DNA of 64,000 nt from Stromatinia cepivora. Taxonomy: Eukaryota; Ascomycota; Leotiomycetes; Helotiales; Sclerotiniaceae. The notes below the pieces were generated by a model, which did not search any database, was not told where the DNA came from, and worked only from the letters and a program-made list of their open reading frames with translations. The position numbers were made by a program, and so were the translations under genes. Each line of letters begins with the position of its first letter. The first letter of the stretch is position 1. Of the stretch, positions 1-12,061 are shown piece by piece. The stretch covers positions 124,001-188,000 of the forward strand of contig RCTD01000009.1 of NCBI GenBank assembly GCA_014898415.1. The letters run 5' to 3'.

Positions 1-283
1 GTTGCTTGGTTAATGGACGAATGAGTGAGTGAGTATTGGTGGGATAAGTAGAGCAAGTTGAATAAGTCATGTAAAATCACATTTGAAGGAGATGATGTAG
101 ATAGAGTACATACACATACACATACACATATATAGATGCAATAAACTACATACCCAGAAACTCAAATACAAATAAAACCAAGTAAAAACGACAAACCAAC
201 TCCACTCTCATCCCCCCAAAACATCCACACCTCACATCTCCCACCAAAACCATCCACCTCAAACCACCCACACCCACCTCACC
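1..283. other. Spacer with CA-rich microsatellite
   Basis: No gene is visible here. A short (ACACAT)n-type microsatellite lies at about 108-136. The stretch from about 180 to 283 is very C/A-rich and probably belongs to the 3' untranslated region of the minus-strand gene that ends at 284. Confidence 0.5.
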
Positions 284-2263
284 TCACCACCCCTCCTCCT
301 CATCCCCGTTCCCCTGCGGATTCCCCAACCTCTTCAAAACCCTCTCCACCACATCCTGCGCCCCCCTAATCCCCCTCCTCCCAATATCATCCGGAATCAA
401 ATGATCCGCCAGCAAACTCTTCGCACGATCACTATTCAAAAAATTAACCAACGTCTGCGTATTCTCCAACTGTTCCGTCCAAGCCTCCTGAAACTCATCC
501 GCGAGTCGCGTGCCCGATTCCACAGCCGCTAGTCGATCATTCTCGAGATCAATGAGGCGCTGCTTGTAGATATTTTCGAGGGCGTTGCGACGCGCGGCGA
601 ATTGTTTGGTTTCGGTTGCGTGGCGATGTGTGGAGGATTGCTCGGCGGCGGCGAGGGTTTGGGCGCGGGCTTCGAGATCTCGCGCTCGTGTGTCGAGTTG
701 CGCGCGTTGGGCGACGAAATCGGCACGTTCTTGTTGGAGGGTTTCGCGTTGGAGATCGAGATCGATGGAGATTTGGTCGCGGTCGGGTCCTTCGGTGAAG
801 GTTTTGAGTTTTTCTTTTATGCGGTAGACGTGGCCGCGTTGGATTTTTACTTCGTTGAGGAGGTAGGCTCGTTCGGTGTCTGATATTTCGGCGGCTTCGC
901 GGAGGGACGTGTTGTCGCGACGTAGTTGGCGGAGTTCTTCGAGATCGTCGCGGGTTTTCTTTTCCCAGACTGAAACTCGTTCGGGCCAGATGGGTTTTAC
1001 GACTGATACGACGGTAGGGTTACGTTCCATGTCTCGGGTTACTTTTACGCCGGGATGTTCGGCGTGTGCAGGGATTACGAAGATGGTTTTGAGACTGTCG
1101 TTGCGGAGACGGTAGTAGCGGGTTATTACATCGATGGCTGTTATACCACGGGAATATTCTTTTCCGCCTTTGGTCTCCCAGAAACGTTCACCTTCGATAC
1201 CGAGACGTAGATGGTTTGCCCGGATTTGTTCATCGACGCGTTCCTTTTTCTCGAATTCATCATTGAGGAATTGCCAGATGTCATCTCCGGCATTGACGAG
1301 AACGAATCGATCTTGAGGATAGACGAGCTCGCGTCCACTGCGGCCATCTGGACCAACACGGGAGAGAGCTTGGTGTGGAACAACAGCTTCGCCTTTCATT
1401 ACATCCATAGCATTTGCATGGAGGCGTTCGAGATTATGGAGACGCGCGACTAATCGTTGAATATAAAGAATCATTTGGCCGAGGAGAGTGGTTTCTGCTA
1501 GAGGTCGATCTTCATCGCCACTTTCATGAGGAAGAACGCCTAGAAGACCCCCTTTGGCACTATATTCATGGTCAATCAGTTCAAGAACTTCATTTGCATG
1601 TTTAAGAAGTGCTTCGTGGGTAGCGTATGGAAGAGATGGACCATCGAGAGGTGCAGGATCCACTGGATGTAATGGACAGATATCAATATCGACGAAATAA
1701 TCTGGTTGTCCTGGATTTACCATGGTTCCAGGTTCGACATATTGAGGCTCTAGAGTATTGAGTAGAGTGGGAAGCGGAAGATTGTGATGAACTGTATTAT
1801 TCTCATATACATTATTAAGATCGTTGAGAAAATCGAAAGTTTCATTCTCATTAAAACTAGGAGCTCTGGGACCAATTTTCGCCAGGGCATTTTGATTCGC
1901 ACTATCGACAACTCCTGGTTGAGTTGAGAGAGTAATTTGTTTGAGAAGAACGACCAATGCTTGAGCATGTTGCTTTAATTCCAATACTGTAGGTGAATGA
2001 CCTTTGGTAGACAAATAATTGCAATTTACATGTCTGAGAAGTGGAATGATATCCGGTTGACTGAGAGTGAAGATTGAACGATATGCTTCTGAGAATTTGG
2101 TGCGTTGTACTGCTCCACGAGCTAAACCACTTGTTCCTCTAGGGGCAGGACCTATAGCTGGAGGAGCTGTACCAACTGCAGGTACATCTCCACCAGCTTG
2201 TCGTCGCATAGCCGCAGCGCCTGCAGCAGCTGCTGGTGCATCCCGCATTATTATATCCGTCAT
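284..2263 (-). CDS. Coiled-coil hypothetical protein, 659 aa
   Basis: A single uninterrupted 659-codon frame. I do not recognise a named family. The first ~55 residues are Ala/Gly/Pro-rich and look disordered. Residues ~55-330 look globular and largely helical. From about residue 430 to 600 there is a long heptad-rich, charged segment (many E/R/Q/L with DLEELRQLRRD, then an Ala/Arg/Gln-rich stretch), which should form a coiled coil. The C-terminus ends in an acidic EEEGW tail. The start is the first Met of the frame; a second Met at codon 6 is an alternative. Codon use is ordinary for the window. A structural or scaffold role is possible but not shown. Certainty is high that it is a gene and low for its function. 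Confidence 0.8.
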   Translation of the reverse strand: MTDIIMRDAPAAAAGAAAMRRQAGGDVPAVGTAPPAIGPAPRGTSGLARGAVQRTKFSEAYRSIFTLSQPDIIPLLRHVNCNYLSTKGHSPTVLELKQHAQALVVLLKQITLSTQPGVVDSANQNALAKIGPRAPSFNENETFDFLNDLNNVYENNTVHHNLPLPTLLNTLEPQYVEPGTMVNPGQPDYFVDIDICPLHPVDPAPLDGPSLPYATHEALLKHANEVLELIDHEYSAKGGLLGVLPHESGDEDRPLAETTLLGQMILYIQRLVARLHNLERLHANAMDVMKGEAVVPHQALSRVGPDGRSGRELVYPQDRFVLVNAGDDIWQFLNDEFEKKERVDEQIRANHLRLGIEGERFWETKGGKEYSRGITAIDVITRYYRLRNDSLKTIFVIPAHAEHPGVKVTRDMERNPTVVSVVKPIWPERVSVWEKKTRDDLEELRQLRRDNTSLREAAEISDTERAYLLNEVKIQRGHVYRIKEKLKTFTEGPDRDQISIDLDLQRETLQQERADFVAQRAQLDTRARDLEARAQTLAAAEQSSTHRHATETKQFAARRNALENIYKQRLIDLENDRLAAVESGTRLADEFQEAWTEQLENTQTLVNFLNSDRAKSLLADHLIPDDIGRRGIRGAQDVVERVLKRLGNPQGNGDEEEGW

Positions 2264-4709
2264 GATTTCTCGTGTTGGTCGTATCCTGTGTTGAATGGCC
2301 TTGAAAGGTTGTTTATTATAGACTGATTAGTCTCTAATTGTAACTTGAACCTTATCATAGCAGATGAAAAAACTGCGAAATAGAAAATATTACGGTGAAA
2401 GAAAAACTTAAGAGGCGGCAATGACGCTTTAGGAAATTTGTATACCGCATATTGTGAAGCTTGAATTGAGACAATGAAATATAAGGAATGCATTTCATTC
2501 AATACTAGAATTATAGAAGTATTCCTTTGATCGAATGAACAATCGATGTTTTGCTTTCAACTTTCAGAAGTCTTTTTGTTCAAGTCAAAAATCGGAATTC
2601 TTCTTGGCTTGAAAATTGGTTCTCGGTGCAATTGGAGGTAGAACTTGGCAAATGTGAAGCCATATATCTCGATTCCTGATTTCCAAGTAGTAGAAGATTT
2701 GTCCATCGTGAGAAAATTGATTTACACTTGCAAATATTGTAGTTTTCTCAAACATATTTCTCTTCCGTATTTTATCAGTCGGGTCTGATGAAGGGGTACA
2801 ATATGCTTAGCTATGGTGATAGCCGAGCAGATGCTCTGTAAGATCTTATGTACGACATGTGTAACAATGGCTCACTTGAGGAATTCCATTTTTGTTTTTG
2901 CTTCGAAACATCAATCGCGAACGGGGAAATCCCATATCAAAAGAATGTATTTAATTTTCATGAGCTTCACCGGTGATTGTTTGAATTTGAGCGGGGTAAA
3001 CTAAAATGTGCAAAGGAAAACACGATTCAGCTTGGCAGGTCATGAGAACCATGTCAAGCTGTGGGGCAAGCCATAGTTCTGCAGGTGTAATTTGAGTTGT
3101 ATAGAAGCTAAGAGCAAAGGGAGACGATTTCCGCTGATTGGGGCTGAATGAGATAACGGATAATGTAAGAACCTATGGGCAGTGAGCACCTCATTCGAAT
3201 GATTCGATCGGTTTCAGTACCGAAACATAAGTAGCAATGCGTCTTCTAAACTTTTCAGGGATGTATGGATCAAGCAATGTCTAATCCATTTTAATCGGAG
3301 CAAAAGTTTTCTGTAGTTTTTGACTTATTGAGTGGTTAGTGAGATTGTATTGGGATCTAGTATTACACTACAGCAATTAAAACCAGAGTAGGTAAAGTAG
3401 GTACCGATTAACACCTGATTAGTTGCACAAACTCATATCCGAGAATTGCTAGAGTACAACATAACAACCTCACTTCAATCTCTGCAATTTGACACCTTTT
3501 CGAAGAGAAGTATCAATTGAACGACCTTTACACCAGTACTGTATTGTCATTCGTCCTCTCCAAACTATGTATGGACCACAATATAAAGCTAAAGCATCAA
3601 TAGATCGTCGACGTGCTTGTGTGCAACTAGACACGTTGTCCAGGTCCACGACTTAGTTATCTACTGGTGAGAAAGTGGAAATATGCAAAAATATCCCGAA
3701 GAAGCAATCACTTCATTCAGCTATACAAGGGTATTCAATGTAATCAGTTTGTCCACCGAGCACCCCTTGATCATCTCAATTCTTCGGTTATCTTATCATC
3801 CATGTTTCATTTTGAAATTGCATTTGTATTCCGTGTTGAAGAATGAAGTGAGTGAGGGGTGAAGAGAAGAATAAATAGATTCTACCTATTACCTAGACGC
3901 GGAGACAGGGTTTTGCCTCGGTATGCATCATTATATAGTTCTTCACCCTCCATAGATTCTAGCTCTTTAGATAAGTTCAGAAATGATCTAGATCAGCTTC
4001 AAGACATTTTTTGATAGTGTACATCCATACGGGTTCACTGTACAGCAAGCAGAATACTAGAGTAGCGGTTGTTTTGATAGGCTTTCTCATATCTTTTTTT
4101 TTCTTCGTTTCTACATACTCCCGAATGACAACTACTACTACCATCTACCGTATTTAATAATTATTCTTTCATTAAGGAAGAATCAAGATTTTGACAGCGG
4201 ACCATTCCGATTTTATTCAATCAATTCTTACATTCTTGTATTCTTGATATTCTTATTTCATTTCATCATTAAGAATAAATCGAAAAAATAACAGCCACTG
4301 AATTTATTTTCATGCGACGAACCGTAATATATCGTCATATCGAAGATCCTTACCTCTCGATTATAACCTTTAAATCCAAAGAAAATCCCCTCCCATTCTT
4401 GATTTTTTCCTGCTTTTTCGGATCCAAGAGATTAACAAGGGATCTTGGCCCAAGCTTTATTTAATTCTAGTCCCAGCGCGCGTTTGTCTCAAGGGGAATT
4501 TATTTATCTCTTTTACATTTCTCCCCCAGTCGATCAATTCGTTTTGTTTACTTCTTTCCTTTCCTTTCCGAAGTTCGATAATCCCTTCTGTTGATTTTTG
4601 CTCCTGCGAGCAAAGACAACACAACAACAATAACAACAACTGCAACCTCAAAATCAATTGATCCAACTTCACGATATCGCCAGTATCGTGAAGATATCAC
4701 TTTACAATC
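2264..4709. other. Intergenic region, no gene seen
   Basis: About 2.4 kb between the divergent coiled-coil gene and the Csc1-type gene. Only short ORFs with no recognisable protein content are present. The last few hundred bases (from about 4,430) are pyrimidine-rich and then carry CAACAA repeats just before the Csc1-type ATG, which fits a 5' untranslated region. Confidence 0.5.
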
Positions 4710-7527
4710 ATGAGCACGAGCGGCGCATCCACCAGCAGCAGTGGTCAAAGTTTATCTGGATTGGTAGCAACTTTGGTACCTACCTTCATCGTTGCCGCTG
4801 TTTACTTCGTAATCTTCTTGGTTTTACGAAGAACCAATGCACGATGGTATGCCCCTAGAACTTACCTAGGCGCATTGCGTGAGGAGTAAGTAAACTCACA
4901 AATGGATAGAGATAAATGGAAGTATTGACATCAAATCAGAGAACGGACAAAACCACTGCCATCAGGATGGTTCAATTGGATTGGTCCTTTTCGTAAGATT
5001 CCAGATATATACGCACTTCAACACCAAGGTCTTGATGCCTACTTGTTCCTTCGATTTTTACGAATGACGGTGGTCATTATGTTTGTTGGTTGCTGTATCA
5101 CTTGGCCTGTTCTTTTCCCAATCAATGCTACTGGAGGAGGTGGAGCGAAACAACTTGATATACTCTCTATGGGTAATATTGATAGTTCTACATCATCTGG
5201 AAGGAATCGATACTACGCGACTTGTTTCATTGGATGGATTTTCTTTGGATTGTAGGTCAACCTCTCGAGTCCCTTTTTATACACCCATGCGCTTTCCCTG
5301 AAATCTTCCCATTTCGATTGTGACGCTGGAAGGTCTTAACTTCTGAGACATACATTTACTAATAACTGATTACTTAGTGTTCTTTTCCTTGTTACAAGAG
5401 AAACTATCTATTATGTCAATCTTCGACAAGCCTTCTTACTCAACCCAGTTTTCGCAAACCGTATCTCATCAAGAACAGTTCTCTTTGTATCAGTTCCAGC
5501 AGCATATCTCGAGGAGAGCAAACTTCGAAAAGTCTTTGGAAGCTCAGTACGACACATTTGGATAGCTGCAGATACCGAAAAGGTGGAGGAACTCGTCGAG
5601 AAGCGCGATGAAATTGCGTTTAAACTTGAAAGTGCAGAGGTAAAACTTATCAAGACAGCAAACGGCGAAAGACTCAAGGCAATCAAGAATGGTGCTAGTC
5701 AAGAAGAACAACCTGTCATAGACGACAATGGCGAATCTGGATCGTTAGCCGCTAGATGGGTTCCTCAAAAGGAGCGTCCTACACACAAGCTTGGCAAATT
5801 TGGTCTATATGGAAAGAAGGTTGACACAATCGATTGGGCTCGAAGTCAGCTGGAAACTGTCATCCCAGAAACTGAAGCCGCACAAAGTACTTATTTGGCC
5901 GGAGAGACTCGTAAGGTTGGATCAGTATTTATTGAATTCGCCCATCAATCGGACGCCCAAATCGCTTTCCAAACCCTCGCTCATCATCAGGCTCTTCAAA
6001 TGTCTCCCAGATATATCGGCGTTCATCCCAGGGAAGTTATCTGGAAATCTTTGACTATCTCATGGTGGCAAAGAGTTGTTCGAAGATTTGCCGTTGTTGG
6101 ATTCATCACTGCAATGATTGTTTTCTGGGCTATTCCAGTTGCGGCGGTTGGTCTTATTTCGAACGTCACATACTTGGAATCATTTAGCTGGCTTTCATGG
6201 TTAAAGGATGTGCCAAATTGGATTATGGGTGTAATCTCTGGTCTCTTGCCCTCCGTAGCTCTGTCAATTCTCATGTCCCTTGTTCCCATTATCATGAGAC
6301 GTAAGTTACCCTCATCGAAATCGTAATGGACTATGCTAACATGAAGAAGTTTGCGCAAAACTTTCCGGCGAACCAACTACTGCTCGCGTGGAACTCTTTA
6401 CCCAAAATGCATACTTTACCTTTCAAGTCGTTCAAGTTTTCTTGGTTGTAACTATTGCATCATCCGCATCAGCCGTTTTATACCAGCTCATCAATAACCC
6501 AACCGGAATCCTCAACCTTCTTGCAAACAAACTGCCTAGTGCCTCCAACTTCTATATATCCTACTTTATAGTTCAAGGTTTGACTGTTGCTGCTGGAGTT
6601 ATTTCCCAAGTTGTGGGATTCTTCGTCTTCAAACTTCTCTATAAATTCTTGGCCGGTACTCCAAGAAAGATGTACACGAAATGGACCAGCTTGAGTGCAA
6701 TCTCCTGGGGTAGCACTCTTCCAGTATTCACGAACATTGCCGTGATTGGCATCACCTATTCCTGTATTGCTCCGCTCATCATGGGTTTTGCAACCATCGG
6801 TATGGGTCTATTCTATCTAGCCTACAGATACAACATTCTCTTTGTCACCGACGCTCAAATCGATACCAAAGGTCTTATCTACCCACGTGCCCTCCAACAA
6901 CTACTTACCGGAGTATACCTTTCAGAACTTTGCTTGATCGGCCTCTTCGCCATTGGTAAAGCATGGCCCCCAATGGCCCTCATGATTATATTCCTCGTTT
7001 TCACCATCTTATACCACATATCTCTCAACGCAGCCATGGATCCTCTTCTCTCTACTCTCCCAAAAACTCTCGAAGCCGAAGAAGAATCTATCCGGGGAGA
7101 GCTGGAAGCCGGTATGAGCGGTAGTCCAACCGTCTCCCATGAGAAAAATAACGAAAAGAACGGAACCAGCGACCTTACACCGCACTCCAAATCTCAAGGT
7201 GGCCTCTTTGCCAAATTCTTCAAACCCCACATCCACTGCGACTACGTCACCATGCGCCAACTCGTCCCACACGATAATATCAACCCAGAAGAGTTGTACG
7301 ATGAAGTATCCGCTCGAAACGCATATTATCCTCCCGCTGTTGTCTCCGAGCCACCTCTTTTATGGATCCCAAGAGATCAGGGGGGAATTAGCGCACAGGA
7401 GGTTGCGCATACCAGTAAGGTTATTCCAATTACGGATGATGGGTGTACGCTTGATGAGAAGAATAATTTGGTTTGGGATGTGGAAGGGGCGAGACCACCA
7501 CTTTGGCAACCTAAGGTTTTCTATTGA
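4710..7527 (+). CDS. Csc1/OSCA/TMEM63-type stress-gated cation channel
   Basis: Four exons: 4710-4885, 4940-5251, 5378-6300 and 6350-7527. They total 2,589 nt and give 862 aa. All introns are GT-AG and the frame is kept at every junction. The protein has an N-terminal membrane segment (about residues 18-40), then an early TM block (RFLRMTVVIMFVG and WIFFGL), a cytosolic domain with a coiled segment (EELVEKRDEIAFKLE), and a C-terminal multi-TM region of the RSN1/DUF221 type (NPTGILNLL, YPRALQQLLTGVYLSELC, HISLNAAMDPLLSTLP). The family forms dimeric, mechanically or osmotically gated cation channels of the plasma membrane or endomembranes. The tail after residue ~690 is cytosolic and hydrophilic. 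The length is typical. The subfamily role in this fungus is inferred. The third intron is only 49 nt. Confidence 0.9.
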
Positions 7528-8318
7528 GCGGAGCAAGGGATGAGTGATTTGAAGGTTTATAATTGGTCTTCTAGGACTAATTTTATGAGATTGAGGTGAA
7601 AGGATTATATACCCCGGGAACATCGAATGGGTGGATTGATGGAGGAATGGAATATTGAGGGCTAAGTTGTGCCAAACTTCTTTAATGTTTTTTAGTTTAA
7701 TGCGGTGGTTGGTATGGATGCATGGACATGATGAGAAAGAGACTTTTGTTTTCTTTCCATCTTTGGTCTTTGGGAGTAGATTGATACCCTTGACTTGATA
7801 CCTTGATATCAGTGGAGTGGAAATGGAACAGGGCCTGTAGTCAAAAACTATTATGATGAGATTAATTAATATGTTTTGGTTTCTCAAGTTATAATGTGAA
7901 TATATATCTACCTAGGCAGATGAATGTACCCCTACCAGGTATCTATACCTAGTAACAGTTCGCAGGAAGCAAAGTAAATCTTGACCTAATCCCTACTCCA
8001 TCTAGATTATATAAGCTAGTTATCAAGGTGATACAGTAATCCATACGCTAACATCAGCCCGCCTCGCCCGCATTTTAGACCGTGGTCCGAGCGCTAGCTA
8101 GCTAGCTTCATTTCGTAATCTCTTGGGTACGAGCGAGCAGGTGTCGATTCGATCTTATCGGTGTCTTTTCAATTCTTCCGTTCTGTTCTCGCTTTTCTTC
8201 CCCAAAAATTTAAGGATCTAATTTTTTCCTCGTTCAATTGATTGATTGATTCGTTGAATCGAAGAGTTTTTGTTTGGGAGTGGAGAGATTGATAGGAAAA
8301 TAGTGAGAGGTGACTGCG
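7528..8318. other. Intergenic region, no gene seen
   Basis: Spacer between two plus-strand genes. It holds the 3' region of the channel gene and the 5' region of the J-protein gene. A 175-codon minus-strand frame crossing the channel gene end is isoleucine-rich and looks like antisense noise. Confidence 0.5.
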
Positions 8319-9450
8319 ATGGCGACGACGCCGGATGCGAAGAGGATGAAGATGGAGATGAAGATGGAAGGGGATGTGGATAGGGATGTGGATAGGGTTA
8401 AGAGTGAGGAGGGAGGGGAGAGGGAGGGAGTGAAGAGGGAAGTGAAGAAGGAGGAGGTTAAGAAGGAAGAATTGGGTGTACAAGCAGATGGACAGGATAA
8501 ACAGGATCAACAGGATGATTTGGATGCGCTGGAGGGGTTGGAGAGTGAGGCGAAGGAGTTTATGAAGGTATAATTTTGTGTTTTTCTTTTTTTGGGGAGG
8601 GGAGGGGTGCTTTTGAGGCGTAGGGGAGGGGAGGCAGATGGATGTGTTTGGTGTGTGGTAGGGAGAGGAGGGGAGGAGAGGGGGATGGAGTTGATGGGAT
8701 GAATGCTAATTTGATTTCTTATGTATAGGATACAGAAATCGATAGGATATTAAAAGCCTTTCGTTTAGATGCGTAAGTTTTATTTTTTTTCTTGCTGCAA
8801 TTGATGGGGGATAAGGGGCAGAAGAGGAATTGAGTCTGAGTTTGAGTTTGAGGAAGTGGTACAAATGCGCTACGATCAAATGCTAACAAAACAATACAAA
8901 TAGCTACGCAGTCCTAGACCTCCAACCTGGTGTTGGCGAATCCGACATCAAAAAATGTTATCGCGTAAAATCCCTCCTAATCCATCCGGACAAAACACGC
9001 AATCCACTCGCCCCAGACGCCTTCGACCGACTAAAAAAAGCGCAAACGGAACTTATGGATGAAAAACACCGCGAAAGACTCGATGAATCGATCGCCGATG
9101 CTCGAATGTTAGTCATGCGGGAAAAGGGTCTAAATAGAGATAGTCCGGAAGTTAAGGAACCGAGTGAGGAGTTTAGGAGGGCGTGGAGGGAGAAAACTAA
9201 GTTTGTACTGATTGAGAATGAGCAGAGGAGGAGGAGACAGGTTAAGGCGCAGATGCAGGAGGAGGGGAGGGAAATGAAGAGGGTGGAGGAGGAACAGGAG
9301 GCGAGGAAGAGGAAGAGGGAAAATGAGGTTAAGTGGGAGGAGAGTAGGGAAGAGAGGATTGGAAGTTGGAGGGAATTTGCTAAGAAGGGGGGTGGGGCTG
9401 GGGCTGGGGGGGAGAAGAAAAAAAAGAAGAAGGTTAAACCTTTGGGTTAG
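8319..9450 (+). CDS. J-domain protein of the DNAJC8/Spf31 type
   Basis: Three exons: 8319-8567, 8729-8772 and 8904-9450, total 840 nt and 279 aa. I chose the ATG at 8319, which opens a Lys/Glu-rich N-terminal arm; an in-frame GTG lies three codons upstream. The J domain starts near residue 86, and its HPD catalytic tripeptide is at about 125-127 (LLIHPDKTRNP). The rest is a long, highly charged helix rich in E, K and R (EEFRRAWREKTKFVLIE), ending in a poly-Lys segment and VKPLG. This matches the DNAJC8 family, a nuclear J protein found with spliceosomes in fission yeast (Spf31) and animals, which recruits Hsp70. The charged nuclear-localisation-like tail agrees with a nuclear role. Function beyond that is by family. 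Confidence 0.88.
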
Positions 9451-9884
9451 TGGTGTGTTTATGGTTATGGGTATGGATTTGGGCTTGGGTTTGGGAATGC
9501 AGTATGTGGATATGATATGAATGGATGGGAAATGCAATGGAATGAAATGAAATGGGATACTAAGGGTGAAAATAAATATTTATGATATAACCGATTCGTA
9601 TGGATGGGGAGAACTTCCACTTACTAATCAGTCACTCAGTCATTCTCCTTCCATAGGTAACTACATACATATCATCTCACAATTAACAATAACAATATGT
9701 GCCATAGTACGTACCCTAGGTTCAATCGTTCTAGGAAAAGCATTGAGGTAAGATTATCATTTTTACCGCTTCTATATTTCATTTATCACATCATATTTCA
9801 TTCACATCATTTCATATCATACATATATACATCACACATCATAATCATATATAGAACATAAAATAATCTCTCAGCAAATAGAAA

Positions 9885-9919
9885 TGTGCTGTGCTGTGCT
9901 GTGCTGTGCTGTGCTGTGG
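9885..9919. repeat. (GTGCT)n pentanucleotide repeat
   Basis: About seven tandem copies of the 5-bp unit GTGCT lie back to back. It is a simple microsatellite with no visible function. Confidence 0.9.
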
Positions 9920-9973
9920 CTCTGGCTGAGATAAATAGCAGTAATAAGCACCCTGGGTGGTGGGTGTGGGTGC

Positions 9974-10167
9974 AGTAAATGTAATAAATGTAATAAATGT
10001 AATAAATGTAATAAATGTAATAAATGTAATAAATGTAATAAATGTAATAAATGTAATAAATGTAATAAATGTAATAAATGTAATAAATATAATAAATATA
10101 ATAAATATAATAAATATAATAAATATAATAAATATAATAAATATAATAAATATAATAAATATAATAA
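9974..10167. repeat. 9-bp minisatellite with a variant switch
   Basis: A 9-bp unit, ATAAATGTA, is repeated about 13 times. It then changes abruptly to ATAAATATA for about nine more copies. Both halves keep the same period. The single G-to-A difference is fixed in every copy of the right half, so each half was expanded from its own founder copy. Confidence 0.92.
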
Positions 10168-10335
10168 TAGAGATGTGGTACGGAGCATAAGTTTGATTGG
10201 TAGCGGGTTGAGGTTGTAAATACTCCGTATTTATTCTATTGTGAGTGAGTTATTTTGATGGAGTGATTTTGATGGAGGTATATGGATATATATGGATATA
10301 GATATACATACACAATAGGCCATGTAAACATTTGA

Positions 10336-10372
10336 GGATGAGTCATGAGGATGAGGATGAGGATGAGGATGA
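10336..10372. repeat. (GAGGAT)n hexanucleotide repeat
   Basis: About five to six tandem copies of GAGGAT lie in the 3' flank of the Ppg1 gene. Confidence 0.85.
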
Positions 10373-10596
10373 AATATACACAATTCCATTTCTGTACTGT
10401 TGAACACCGCTCGCTTTATTACATGAAGTATATATATATGCAGATGTATGTATATGTAAAACATGAATGAATTTTCCTTTCTTCATACATAGATACATAC
10501 AGATCTCGATATCCATAAGATGAACAAGTGGAAACTTTCTACAATATCTCATAACGAGGTCATGCATGCATGATATCTTCAACACAGCCCAACATC

Positions 10597-12061
10597 TCAC
10601 AAAAAATAATCCGCCACCGGTTTCTTCGCCGGCATACCCCTTGAATCCTGGGGCGCCGCATGAAAAACCCTATATCTCCTCGCCGGTCCACTCAACGGTA
10701 TTTTATCTTCTAGTAGCGGTGCATTGGCTCCATTGCCTCTACTGACTTCTCCATTACTTCTTGCCATTATCCCGTTTCCTGTGCCATCTTCTCCTAATTC
10801 CATGATTGCTGCTACGTTTCCACATCTGTAGCAGTAATTTGGCGCGGACCAGACGGTAACGATACTGTGGTCGAATGTTTCTTTGAACCCTTCCATTACT
10901 AATTGATGGGCGCGAGCGATCATTGAGAGGTCGTTTGTGTGATTGAACATTTTGACAATGTCGGCTCCGAAGAGAAATCCTGCGCCGCGAGGAGAGAGAC
11001 CCCATCCATCTATTTCGTCTGGGTCAGACCAGAGAAGATCACACATGGCTCCTTCGTGGGGAACTTCTTGTTTGCGATCTAGCAAGCGGATTTTGTCGAC
11101 GGCTTGAATCAGAGGGGAGAGACCTCCATGAACACAAAATACTGCGCCGGAGGAATTACCAGAACTACCTCCGCTATAGCCTGAAGCTCCAGAACCAGGA
11201 GGTCCCGTGCTGTTTGTGAATTTGCTTTGAGGACTTGGGGAACCCTTGTCTGATGAACTCATTTCTGAATCTGAGGATGGCTTTCTTTTGCTAAACCTTT
11301 CCCTATTTCGTAGGAATTTGTTCATGATACTTCCATCTACATTTAAAATCTCAATTTCAACATCCTCATCATTAAATTCTTGTGTTGAAGTGGCGCTGTG
11401 TTCACCGTTTGGCATAGATGTAGGTTGTAAACTGTTTGATGCCCCGAGTACAATTGCACCGAGAGCAAGATAATCAAACACTTCGCAACAGTATCTCCAT
11501 ACATTTGCGCTTCCATACTTTCGTAAACATTCGTCATAAAATCCGTAAACTGTTGTAATTTGTCTAGATTCGTGATTACCTCGGATTAAGGTCATTCGAT
11601 CTGGGTATCGTACTTTGAGACATAGGAGGAGGAGGAAAGATTCCAATGAGTAGAAACCTCGATCGACGAAATCACCTATGTTAGTTAGTATTAAGTCTGC
11701 CATTGACACTGCCTTGAGGCCTTACCCATAAATAAATAATTCGTATCAGGTACATCACCACCTACTCTGAACAGTTCCATAAGATCATGAAATTGTCCAT
11801 GAATATCACCACATATCTGCATAAATCCGTCAACATCGATCCATCATTGCGCAAATTCATAACACCATACCGTAACTGGCGCGGTTACTGTAACCACATT
11901 CCCTTCCTCTATCAACAATTCCCTCGCTTTATGACATAATTCTCGAACCTCTGCTTCTGGGATTGGTCGACAAGCTCGCAATTGCGATATGGCTCTGAAT
12001 CAAGTCAGATTGGAACCTTCTAAGAGAAGTCGCAAGAGCTGTACCTATCCAAATCACTCAT
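10597..12061 (-). CDS. ppg1: Ser/Thr protein phosphatase Ppg1 (PP2A-like)
   Basis: Four exons on the minus strand: 12045-12061, 11871-11994, 11726-11816 and 10597-11675. They total 1,311 nt and give 436 aa. The start gives MSDLDR, followed by [20 protein letters not shown]. Metal-binding and catalytic motifs are all present: GDIHG (50-54), GDFVDRG (78-84), GNHE (110-113), then HGGLSP and WSDP further on. The C-terminus ends in ADYFL, as in PP2A-like enzymes whose tail can be methylated. About 98 extra residues (roughly 158-255, low complexity, Ser/Gly/Pro-rich) interrupt the fold between LGAIVLGAS and [10 protein letters not shown]. In yeast, Ppg1 works with the Far/STRIPAK-like complex and counters Atg32 phosphorylation in mitophagy; a similar role here is inferred. 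The first exon of 17 nt is short but the junctions are consistent. Confidence 0.92.

Larger units (their letters stand above)
9451..10596. other. Repeat-rich intergenic region
   Basis: Spacer between the convergent J-protein and Ppg1 genes. It contains three kinds of tandem repeat, listed separately. No coding sequence is supported. Frames crossing the repeats encode only Leu/His or Asn/Val/Ile runs. Confidence 0.6.

Noticed and set aside
7360..7887. 175-codon minus-strand frame at the end of the channel gene
   Set aside because: Isoleucine/leucine-rich, antisense to a confirmed exon and its 3' region, with no motif.
9871..10190. Frames of 105 and 77 codons over the 9-bp minisatellite
   Set aside because: They encode only Leu/His or Asn/Val/Ile repeats because the unit length is a multiple of three.
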